From Candidatus Sulfotelmatobacter sp. (GTDB lineage Bacteria > Acidobacteriota > Terriglobia > Terriglobales > SbA1): DNA of 10,012 bases. Made by a program: the position numbers and the translations under genes. Location of the stretch: contig JASLEQ010000385.1 in assembly GCA_030151135.1 (NCBI GenBank), positions 1 to 10,012 of the forward strand. Reading direction: 5' to 3'. The notes beneath the pieces are model-generated. The model was given only the letters and a program-made list of their open reading frames with translations, was not told the origin of the DNA and did no database searches. This document shows, in pieces, positions 1 to 5,298 of this stretch (position 1 is the stretch's first letter; every line of letters starts with the position of its first letter).

Positions 1-366
1 GATTCGCAGTTGCCGCTTGCCACCTACCTTCATTCCGGTCACACCTTCATCCCAGCCCTTGATGACGTCGCCCTTGCCGATGGTAAAGCTGTAGGGCTGA
101 TGGGCATCGAGGGAACTGTCGAATTTCTTGCCTGTGGTGAACCATCCGGTGTAGTGGACTTTGACTTTGTCGCCAGTGTTAGCGACCTGGCCGGTGCCAG
201 TCTTGATGTCCCAATACTGAAGCCCGGAGTCGGTCTTCACGCCATCGCCCGTGACCTTTGTGGGAGCGTTGGTGTTTGGGCGGACAGGTGTAGGCCGGTG
301 AGCCGAGGTCTGGCCGAAAAGCGACACAGCTATCAAGACCATTGCAAGCGCGAGCGCGGATCTCAT
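1..366 (-). CDS. Secreted FKBP-type peptidyl-prolyl cis-trans isomerase, C-terminus cut by window edge
   Basis: The first 122 codons are visible; the reading frame runs off the left edge without a stop. Residues 1-22 form a signal peptide (positive start, hydrophobic core, likely cleavage around residue 22), so the product should act outside the cytoplasm. A Pro/Thr/Asn-rich linker follows, then an FKBP domain from about residue 47. The residues lining the FKBP proline pocket are present: Tyr72 in VHYTGWF, Phe82-Asp83 in KFDSS, Phe94, Val101-Ile102 and Trp105 in DVIKGWDEG. By family knowledge it catalyses prolyl isomerisation during folding of exported proteins. The ATG at 366-364 is only 3 nt downstream of the ridA stop, with GGAG (373-376 on the complement) 6 nt before it inside the end of ridA, so the two are probably co-transcribed and translationally coupled. 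The family assignment is firm; the missing C-terminal part cannot be judged. Confidence 0.93.
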   Translation of the reverse strand, partial: MRSALALAMVLIAVSLFGQTSAHRPTPVRPNTNAPTKVTGDGVKTDSGLQYWDIKTGTGQVANTGDKVKVHYTGWFTTGKKFDSSLDAHQPYSFTIGKGDVIKGWDEGVTGMKVGGKRQLRI

Positions 367-369
367 CGT

Positions 370-747
370 CTACTCCAGTGCGATCACGTCTATTTCCACC
401 AACACATCTTTTGGCAGCCGAGAAACTTCCACCGTTGATCGTGCCGGTGGCGTTGCGCCGAAGTACTTTCCGTAGACTTCGTTCATGGATGGAAAGTCGT
501 TCATGCTTTTCAGGAAGACGCCGCAACGGACGACCTTGCCGAGGCCACTGCCGGCGGCCTCGAGGATTTCTGAAAGATTGCGGAGGACGCGGTCGGTTTG
601 CGCTGCGATATCACCTGCGATGACTTGCTGCGTTGCCGGATCGATCGCGATCTGACCGGAGGTGAAGATGAAGCCGTTTGCTTTCACGGCCTGCGAATAG
701 GGGCCGATAGCTTGCGGGGCGTCTTTGGTAGAGATGATTTCGCGCAT
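370..747 (-). CDS. ridA: RidA family reactive imine/enamine deaminase
   Basis: This 125-residue protein has the full normal length of the RidA/YjgF/YER057c family. Visible hallmarks are the N-terminal IGPYSQAV stretch (residues 14-21), SGQIAIDP (30-37) and the C-terminal signature with [15 protein letters not shown] (100-114) and VEIDVIA (117-123). Arg103 matches the substrate carboxylate-binding arginine (Arg105 of E. coli RidA) and Glu118 matches Glu120; the position of E. coli Cys107 is Thr105. By family knowledge, RidA hydrolyses 2-aminoacrylate and related enamines/imines released by PLP enzymes, yielding keto acids and ammonia, in the cytoplasm as a trimer. The ATG at 747-745 is the only sensible start, though no strong Shine-Dalgarno sequence precedes it. 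The gene is followed after 3 nt by the FKBP gene. The conserved Arg suggests an active deaminase rather than one of the inactive RidA paralogues. Confidence 0.95.
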   Translation of the reverse strand: MREIISTKDAPQAIGPYSQAVKANGFIFTSGQIAIDPATQQVIAGDIAAQTDRVLRNLSEILEAAGSGLGKVVRCGVFLKSMNDFPSMNEVYGKYFGATPPARSTVEVSRLPKDVLVEIDVIALE

Positions 748-1028
748 TTGTGGTTGTCAGTTCTCGCTAGTCGTAGATGCAATGAATGAGGGTCGGCTCG
801 GTGGCCAATGCTCTGCCGCCGGGCATAACCATCATGGGGCGTCTGGGCCCTGGAACGCAAGGTCCGATGCAACAAAGGCGGCATTACCATTTGGTGGACG
901 TGAATGGGAACTTTCACCGAACTCGGAAGATGGATGATGAAGAAAATTCTCTCACTTGTGGTGCTCACTCACATTTCTAGTAAACGACTTGTTAAGTCGT
1001 GGGCTGCGTTCTTTGGCCGTTTTGCGGT
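748..1028. other. 281-bp intergenic region upstream of ridA
   Basis: This stretch separates the start of ridA from the stop of the membrane-protein gene. It should hold the ridA promoter, but I find no convincing -35/-10 pair. It contains one perfect short palindrome (984-1000). A 64-codon plus-strand frame (786-980) and a 33-codon frame (934-1032) beginning MMKKILSLVVL lie here; neither has a good ribosome binding site or recognisable homology, and I do not call them genes. Confidence 0.5.
984..1000. repeat. Perfect 7-bp palindrome with 3-nt loop, downstream of the membrane-protein gene
   Basis: ACGACTT (984-990), loop GTT, then AAGTCGT (994-1000). It sits 28 nt beyond the stop of the minus-strand gene ending at 1029. 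On that strand the stem is followed by TTTAC, too poor in T for a standard intrinsic terminator. It resembles the short palindromic intergenic repeats I associate with acidobacterial genomes (recollection, not a search). It could stabilise the 3' end of the mRNA or act as a weak terminator. Confidence 0.4.
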
Positions 1029-1709
1029 TTAAGCGTTGGCAGCTTTGGATTTTTCTTCGGACTTAGCGACTTCCTTATCGGGCAGTGCCCCAGCCGCGAC
1101 GTCCTGGACGAATTCGCGGCGGCGTTCCGGTTGTCCTTTGCGCTCGATCTGGCGGACGCGACGGGTCGGCATGGTGCTGGGCTCCAGCGATACGATGCGG
1201 CCTTCGCGGACAACGATTTGTGAGCGGAACCAGTCCGTGCGGTACATGCGGCCGGCAGCGTAGAAGGTCATGGCAGCGGCAATGGGGCCCTCGAATTCGT
1301 ATCCGGTGCAAGCGATGAGGCGCTTGCCCATTTCCTGCGTCCAGGTCATGCCGCCAACGAGGGGATCGTTGAGACGGCAGCGTTCAAAGGGCGTGGCGTG
1401 CGTCAGTTTGCGGAGTTGAAGAAGCTGGAGCAGGACCGAAGTCTTCGCCAGGTTGGTGACGATGACGCGGGCTTCGGTGTTGGAAATACGCTCCATCTTG
1501 ATGTGGAGGTCGGGATTCCATTCGCGCTCGAACTCTTCGCGAGCGAGTTCCAAGTGGCGATCCGTAGCTTCGACGTAACGCAGCGTAGCGCGGGCAAGGA
1601 TCACACTGAAGAATGTGGTCACGATGGTGGCGATGACCGGGATGTAGCTGATGAGGGTCGAAAAGGGAATGCGGAGCGAGTCAATCAGCTGCATGGGCTG
1701 AACGTGCAT
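1029..1709 (-). CDS. Hypothetical single-pass membrane protein
   Basis: This 226-residue protein is not one I recognise. A short N-terminus is followed by one hydrophobic segment at about residues 16-39, then a charged, probably helical stretch (40-63, VEATDRHLELAREEFEREW). Residues 65-175 have alternating hydrophobic/polar runs typical of beta structure (DLHIKMERI, ARVIVTNL, SQIVVREGRIVSLEP). The tail from about residue 182 is strongly charged and probably disordered (RRVRQIERK to EKSKAANA). No catalytic motif is visible. The basic residues after the membrane segment suggest that the large domain is cytoplasmic, but topology is uncertain. The start is ATG 1709-1707, with AGGAG (1722-1726 on the complement) 12 nt upstream, a rather long spacing; the alternative Met6 fits worse. 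It has 280 or more bp on each side, so it is probably a single-gene unit. Confidence 0.75.
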   Translation of the reverse strand: MHVQPMQLIDSLRIPFSTLISYIPVIATIVTTFFSVILARATLRYVEATDRHLELAREEFEREWNPDLHIKMERISNTEARVIVTNLAKTSVLLQLLQLRKLTHATPFERCRLNDPLVGGMTWTQEMGKRLIACTGYEFEGPIAAAMTFYAAGRMYRTDWFRSQIVVREGRIVSLEPSTMPTRRVRQIERKGQPERRREFVQDVAAGALPDKEVAKSEEKSKAANA

Positions 1710-1760
1710 AGACGAACGCGGCTCCTACGGACGCGCTTGGGGGAGGGCGGCCGTGGAGGA

Positions 1761-1840
1761 GAGTTTAGGTTTTGGTGGTGGCTGGTTGTAGATGCGGTTG
1801 GTTGGTGGACGGTAATGTATGGGGTGAGTGGACTTTGGTA
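1761..1840 (-). terminator. Candidate Rho-dependent terminator region (C-rich, G-poor transcript)
   Basis: On the plus strand I count 36 G and only 4 C in these 80 bases, so minus-strand RNA would carry 36 C and 4 G. Rho loading (rut) regions are known to be C-rich, G-poor and unstructured. The segment lies about 160-240 nt beyond the stop of the amidotransferase-like gene and before the next gene on the same strand, the right place to end that transcript. The assignment is inference; the composition is directly seen. Confidence 0.4.
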
Positions 1841-1861
1841 ATGGCAGGAGCCCGACCAGTG

Positions 1862-1914
1862 GGGCTAAAGCCCGCGTTCTCGGTGTGCGTCTGACGCGGC
1901 GCTGAACGCGCCGC
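1862..1914. repeat. Two adjacent perfect palindromes, REP-like intergenic element
   Basis: The first stem is GGGCT (1862-1866), AA, AGCCC (1869-1873). The second is GCGGCGC (1896-1902), loop TGAAC, GCGCCGC (1908-1914). Two GC-rich stem-loops 22 nt apart in an intergenic region resemble bacterial REP/BIME elements. I recall GGGGCTAAAGCCC-like cores recurring between genes in acidobacteria, but could not search. No transposase of the REP-associated type is in the window. Confidence 0.5.
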
Positions 1915-1973
1915 TCTTCCACGGCTGCGTACGCCTTCTCATCGGGCGGCGGAAGTTGAAAGGGTGGAGCTTT

Positions 1974-1999
1974 CGCGCGCGGGGGCGCGCGCGCCACAC
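1974..1999. repeat. 26-bp GC-alternating repeat, copy 1
   Basis: This sequence is identical over 26 bases to positions 2859-2884, in the same orientation. It consists of a CG-alternating run, five G, another CG-alternating run, then CCACAC. It contains the self-complementary core GGCGCGCGCGCC (complement view) and touches the last base of the amidotransferase-like gene's stop codon. Flanking sequence differs from copy 2, so the shared unit has sharp borders. Confidence 0.8.
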
Positions 2000-2775
2000 T
2001 ACTCGAGGACGCTGTCGTCTAGCTTCTTTTTGCCCCAGTCGTCGGCGGCCTGGACGAACGCCAGAATTAGCGGGTGCGGGTTCTTTTCTGTTGAGGAGAG
2101 TTGAGGCTGGAATAGTGTTGCTTCATAGAAGCGGTGTGTGGGGGATTCGATCGCGCGGATTTCGCCCTGCGGTCCGCGGGCTACGACCGGGAATCCGGCT
2201 TCCATGGTGGTCCATTCAAATTCGGGATTGATTTCGAAGTTGCAGAAGAACTCTTCCGTGACCGTCTCTTTGTCTTTGCCGTAATACGTCTGCAGATAGG
2301 AACCGGGGCGAAGGCGGATCTCGGGGACTGCGCCGGAGAGTTTGGGGGCTTCTCCCTTGCGGTCAGGGACAACGCATGCGACCGGGTAGATGATGATGTT
2401 CTTGGATCCGGAATTGTTTTCGGCCGAATCGGCATCGGCGATGTGCAGCACGTTGCGTGCGAACTCGATGAAGGCGTATTGAAATCCGCCACAGGTGCCC
2501 AGGAACGGCCAGTCGCGGCGGCGCGCGAACTCGATACCCTTCAACATGCCGTCGAAACTCTTGTAAGGGCTGCCAGGCGACGCCCAGATCCCATCAAAGG
2601 ACTCGAGGAGCTTTTCTGCGTCGGGCTTGGCGAGGGAGGGAGTCGGGATCCACTCACTTTTGACTTCCATTTTGAGCTTGTGGGCGGCGTGCTGGAGTGA
2701 GTCGTTGGTGGCATGATGCGAGCGGAATTCGGTGTTGAAGTCGCCGAGGATTGCTATGCGGACCGCGTCGCTCAC
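1999..2775 (-). CDS. CTP synthase C-terminal-like class I amidotransferase homologue lacking the catalytic His and Glu
   Basis: This 258-residue protein matches the glutamine amidotransferase domain of CTP synthase without the synthetase domain, as in the family known as CTP synthase C-terminal region-related (seleno)proteins. RIAILGDFN (6-14) opens the fold, SPGSPY (66-71) occupies the oxyanion loop, and GTCGGFQ (93-99) is the nucleophile elbow with Cys95. The segment FQPQLSSTEKNPHPL (222-236) aligns with FHPEFTSTPRDGHPL of E. coli CTP synthase, so catalytic His and Glu are replaced by Gln223 and Gln225. Cys95 is encoded by TGT; no in-frame TGA (Sec) is present. Normal glutamine hydrolysis is therefore unlikely and the biochemical role is unknown. 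The start is GTG (2775-2773): an in-frame stop lies 7 codons upstream with no ATG between. There is no Shine-Dalgarno sequence, but a TACAAT box lies just upstream. Confidence 0.85.
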   Translation of the reverse strand: MSDAVRIAILGDFNTEFRSHHATNDSLQHAAHKLKMEVKSEWIPTPSLAKPDAEKLLESFDGIWASPGSPYKSFDGMLKGIEFARRRDWPFLGTCGGFQYAFIEFARNVLHIADADSAENNSGSKNIIIYPVACVVPDRKGEAPKLSGAVPEIRLRPGSYLQTYYGKDKETVTEEFFCNFEINPEFEWTTMEAGFPVVARGPQGEIRAIESPTHRFYEATLFQPQLSSTEKNPHPLILAFVQAADDWGKKKLDDSVLE

Positions 2776-2782
2776 GCGAATG

Positions 2783-2788
2783 ATTGTA
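2783..2788 (-). promoter_or_regulatory. Candidate -10 box directly before the GTG start of the amidotransferase-like gene
   Basis: On the minus strand the sequence reads TACAAT (5 of 6 to TATAAT), ending 7 nt before the GTG start. Transcription from it would begin at or within a base or two of the start codon, giving a leaderless mRNA; this agrees with the absence of a Shine-Dalgarno sequence. No good -35 hexamer is seen at 16-18 nt. Confidence 0.35.
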
Positions 2789-2858
2789 CTAGAGGGCTAT
2801 GTTGACTTCGTGGGGTGACTCGGGGTGCGGGTTAGCATCGTGGTGCATGGACCGAAGA

Positions 2859-2884
2859 CGCGCGCGGGGGCGCGCGCGCCACAC
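2859..2884. repeat. 26-bp GC-alternating repeat, copy 2
   Basis: Identical to 1974-1999 and in the same orientation. It starts 13 nt beyond the stop of the aminotransferase gene (2898), so both copies sit at the 3' ends of consecutive minus-strand genes. In RNA the CG-alternating arms can fold back on each other. There is no following T tract, so it is not a classical terminator. Confidence 0.8.
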
Positions 2885-2897
2885 CTGCAGGCTGCAC

Positions 2898-4010
2898 CTA
2901 GGATTTCATTGCTCTTTCGAATGCGGATTGGAAGCGGGCCATTTCTGGTTGAGTGCCGACAGTGACGCGGACCCAAGTGGGCATGATGGGCCAGATGCGT
3001 CCGACGAAGACGTTTTCTTTGGCCATCGCATCGCGGAGCTGCTGGCCAGGACGTTTGGTATCGACCATAAAGCAGTTCGATTGGGAGGGGATGAAAGTGA
3101 AGTTGTTTTGGGTGAGCCAATCGAAGGTTTGTTGGCGGATAGTTGCGTTGATGCGGCGGCGTTCCGGAACCAGGTCGGAATCTTTCAGGCTTGCGATCGC
3201 AGCCACGAGCGCCGTAACTGGCATGAAGTTGAACATACCGCGATTGCCGACTTTTTCGACTAAATCGGGACGGGCGATGATGAGTCCGCAGCGGATGCCG
3301 GCTAGTCCGTAGACCTTGGAAAATGTCCGCAGGACGATGACGTCTTTGCCTGCTTTGACCATATCGAGGCAGTTCGGGGCTTCGGTCAAGTGGATGTAGG
3401 CTTCGTCGACTACGACAATGGAATCTTTCGGTTTGTTCGCGACTAGATAATCGATGTCGGAGCGCGGAGTCATCGTGCCGGTGGGGTTGTTCGGATTGCA
3501 GATGTAGAACAGGCCTGCGTCCGGGGCCGCGGCGAGCATTGCTCTGACGTCGTGCGCGTGCGTGCTGGTTAATGGAACTTTTACGATCCGCGCTCCGCTA
3601 TGTTCCGACATCATCATGCCAAGTTCAAATCCGGGATCGGCCGTGACGTAGCTTCTTTGTGGCGAAGTGAATGCGAGCACGCTGTGCGCGAGCGGTGGCG
3701 TGGATCCAACAGTAGCTTGTACGTGATCAGTACTCAGTCCCTCGATGGTCGCAAACGTCTTCACGAGTTCGTCGGTGAGGTTGTCGCCGTAGCGTCCACC
3801 TTGAGGGAGAATTGCTGCCATGGCTTCGCGTGCGCCTTGGCTGGGGCCGAGCGGGTTTTCATTGGAGTCGATCAGGACGGCATCCGGTGCAATCGAGCGT
3901 GGCTTCCGCGCCGCGGCCGCGAGCATGGGTTCGGTGCTGATGCGGAAGGCGCCGGCAACGGAAGCGGCGGCGGATAGATGCAGGAACGAACGCCGGGAGA
4001 AACTTGGCAT
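2898..4010 (-). CDS. Tat-exported histidinol-phosphate aminotransferase-like PLP enzyme
   Basis: This 370-residue fold-type I aminotransferase is closest in motif layout to HisC. The N-terminus carries a twin-arginine signal (SRRSFLHL, residues 5-12, then an Ala-rich hydrophobic stretch to about residue 22), predicting export of the folded, PLP-loaded enzyme. Visible motifs are NENPLGPS (50-57), GRYGD (72-76), CNPNNPTG (171-178), DEAY (202-205) with the PLP-nitrogen-binding Asp202, and FSKVYGLAGIRCG (230-242) with the Schiff-base Lys232 and Arg240. Arg348 in WVRVTVG matches the carboxylate-binding arginine. The usual GSDE of HisC is GSTP (102-105). The ATG at 4010 has AGGAG 7 nt upstream. No other his genes are nearby, so a role in histidine synthesis is doubtful; the substrate is unknown, perhaps an amino acid or amino-phosphonate in the periplasm. 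The PLP aminotransferase class is certain; the name HisC is not. Confidence 0.9.
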   Translation of the reverse strand: MPSFSRRSFLHLSAAASVAGAFRISTEPMLAAAARKPRSIAPDAVLIDSNENPLGPSQGAREAMAAILPQGGRYGDNLTDELVKTFATIEGLSTDHVQATVGSTPPLAHSVLAFTSPQRSYVTADPGFELGMMMSEHSGARIVKVPLTSTHAHDVRAMLAAAPDAGLFYICNPNNPTGTMTPRSDIDYLVANKPKDSIVVVDEAYIHLTEAPNCLDMVKAGKDVIVLRTFSKVYGLAGIRCGLIIARPDLVEKVGNRGMFNFMPVTALVAAIASLKDSDLVPERRRINATIRQQTFDWLTQNNFTFIPSQSNCFMVDTKRPGQQLRDAMAKENVFVGRIWPIMPTWVRVTVGTQPEMARFQSAFERAMKS

Positions 4011-4088
4011 GCGGAGGCTCCTGGGGAGGGAGTCTAGCAGGGAACGACCTATACCGTCATTGAGTTGTTTCGGGATTCCGTCTTTGGG

Positions 4089-4165
4089 TGATTGAGCGAT
4101 TTAGCCATTTAAACAGCCGAATCGAAACGGTGCGCCAATCGCCCGATCTTTCAATCGCTCAATCA
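4089..4165. repeat. 13-bp perfect inverted repeat overlapping the stop codon of the VWFA gene
   Basis: TGATTGAGCGATT (4089-4101) and its exact complement AATCGCTCAATCA (4153-4165) are separated by 51 bp. The right arm contains the TGA stop of the minus-strand VWFA gene. On the minus strand the right side also shows an irregular 7-8-base rhythm (GATTGAGC, GATTGAAA, GATCGGGC, GATTGGCG). The structure could form a stem at the 3' end of the VWFA mRNA; there is no T tract after it. Confidence 0.6.
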
Positions 4166-5197
4166 GTTTGAGTCTTCGCTTTTGCGGATTGCGTAGTAGC
4201 CGGCGCGGGCCTGGATCTTGTAGTTCTGTTTATTCTTGATCTCGATCTTGCGGTAGGTACCGTCCTGATTGGGATTGGTGGGTGTATAGCCAATGTTGTA
4301 CTGGCTGCGAAGTTCATTGGCGATCTGGTCGAAGGCTTCTTTGAGCTTGTCGAACTTGTTGCCGACGTTGATGACGCGGCCACCGGTTTGCTCGGTGAGT
4401 TTGCGCATCTCGCCTTCTCCGGAGTATCCCATGCCAAACCCACCATAGAAGCCGCGATCGGCGCAGAGCAGGACGTATACGATGGCGTCGGCTTTTTGCG
4501 AGGCCTCGATGGCATCCTGAATTTTGAGTTTGCTGCCTTCATCCTGGCCGTCGGTGAGAAGGATCATGGCCTTGCGCCCAGTCTCTTTGGAGAGCATGTC
4601 ATGCGCCGACAGATAGACAGCGTCGTACAAAAGCGTGCCCGGAGAGTTGTGCTGCGGAACCGGGCCTCCACCCATGCCGGGGATCCCGCCGCTGGTGAAA
4701 TCCGTGTTGATCTTTGCCTTATTGAGAGCGGCCTGAAGCCGGTGCGTGTCTCGTGTGAAATCCTGCAGAAGGTCAACGCTGATATCGAAACTGATGACGT
4801 AAGCTTCGTCCTTATCGGTAAGAACCTGTTTCAGGAAGGCGCCGCCGACCTCTTTTTCCATGTCGAGGACGTTGCGCTGGCTGCCGCTAGCGTCAATCAT
4901 CAGGCCAAGCGTGAGCGGGAGATTCGACTCGGCGGTGAAGTATTTGATGGTTTGAGGCTTGCTGTCTTCGGCGATGGTGAAGTCGTCCTTGGTCAGGTTC
5001 GGGATGAGGGCGCCGTGCTTATCTTTCACGTTGAAGAAGAGCTGAACGACGTTGACATTGACTTTCACCGTCTCCCCAGGCTTCTGGTCCTGGTCGGATG
5101 GCTGCGGCGACTGCTGGGCGGCAGCGCCCCAAGCGAGAAAGATGCTGGTCGTGACGAGTACAGACAGAAGTCGATGAAAATCAAAGCTTTTCAGCAT
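4163..5197 (-). CDS. Secreted VWFA-related acidobacterial domain protein with intact MIDAS
   Basis: This 344-residue protein belongs to the von Willebrand factor A-related group typical of Acidobacteriota (TIGR03436-type). Residues 1-27 form a signal peptide (hydrophobic core 10-26, cleavage near AAA-QQ), followed by a short Gln/Pro linker. Next is the domain leading into the A fold (VNVNVVQLFFNVKDKHGALIPNLTKDDFTI, about 45-75). The A domain runs from about 95 to 300. The metal-ion-dependent adhesion site is complete: Asp102-Ser104-Ser106 in IDASGS and Asp216 in LTDGQDEGS. A Gly-rich loop lies at 170-180. The C-terminal part (YNIGYTPTN, YRKIEIK, IQARAGYYA) is characteristic of the group. It probably acts in the periplasm or at the surface, binding a protein ligand through a divalent metal; no specific partner is known. 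The ATG at 5197 has only a weak GAG-type ribosome site. It is divergent from a second VWFA gene. Confidence 0.92.
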   Translation of the reverse strand: MLKSFDFHRLLSVLVTTSIFLAWGAAAQQSPQPSDQDQKPGETVKVNVNVVQLFFNVKDKHGALIPNLTKDDFTIAEDSKPQTIKYFTAESNLPLTLGLMIDASGSQRNVLDMEKEVGGAFLKQVLTDKDEAYVISFDISVDLLQDFTRDTHRLQAALNKAKINTDFTSGGIPGMGGGPVPQHNSPGTLLYDAVYLSAHDMLSKETGRKAMILLTDGQDEGSKLKIQDAIEASQKADAIVYVLLCADRGFYGGFGMGYSGEGEMRKLTEQTGGRVINVGNKFDKLKEAFDQIANELRSQYNIGYTPTNPNQDGTYRKIEIKNKQNYKIQARAGYYAIRKSEDSN

Positions 5198-5298
5198 CTG
5201 GGACTCTCGTGCGGAGATTTTTGTTAGTCTAATCCTTCAGCGTTAGATGCACCAAACAGCATCGAATTGGCATCCCAGAGGTTGCGGGAGCGGATTTT
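5198..5298. promoter_or_regulatory. Divergent control region between the two VWFA genes
   Basis: About 100 bp must hold promoters for both directions. Minus strand: a candidate -35 TTGGTG (5250-5255) and -10 TAGACT (5226-5231) with an 18-bp spacer. Plus strand: a candidate -35 TTGTTA (5221-5226) and -10 TAGATG (5244-5249) with a 17-bp spacer. The pairs overlap almost completely, so initiation in the two directions could be mutually exclusive. Each hexamer matches consensus only partly (3-4 of 6). Confidence 0.3.

Larger units (their letters stand above)
1710..1998. other. 289-bp intergenic region with repeats and a C-rich transcript segment
   Basis: This is the stretch between the amidotransferase-like gene (stop at 1999) and the membrane-protein gene (start at 1709), both minus strand. 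From right to left it holds the GC-alternating repeat (1974-1999), two adjacent palindromes (1862-1914), a strongly strand-asymmetric segment (1761-1840), and the ribosome binding site of the membrane-protein gene (1722-1726). I see no coding potential: the plus-strand frame at 1398-1841 is an antisense shadow. Confidence 0.6.

Noticed and set aside
786..980. 64-codon plus-strand frame, and the 33-codon frame at 934-1032 beginning MMKKILSLVVL
   Set aside because: No adequate ribosome binding site, no recognised family, and composition like non-coding DNA. The signal-peptide look of the second one is limited to about 11 residues; it could be a gene remnant, but that cannot be shown here.
2134..2700. 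188-codon plus-strand frame
   Set aside because: Shadow of the amidotransferase-like gene, which has clear family alignment on the other strand.
1999..2775. Selenocysteine in the CTP-synthase-like protein
   Set aside because: The nucleophile codon is TGT and no in-frame TGA interrupts the gene; this copy is a Cys form.
1974..2884. The 26-bp repeat pair as a CRISPR or integration-site (att) pair
   Set aside because: Only two copies about 885 bp apart, with an ordinary gene between and no integrase, cas or recombinase gene. The low-complexity CG sequence does not resemble CRISPR repeats.
4011..4162. Operon linking the VWFA gene and the aminotransferase gene
   Set aside because: About 150 bp with an inverted repeat separates them, and the aminotransferase has its own strong ribosome site. 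Co-transcription is possible but not supported.
4388..5227. 279-codon plus-strand frame
   Set aside because: Antisense to the VWFA gene whose signal peptide and MIDAS are clear; no independent evidence for coding.
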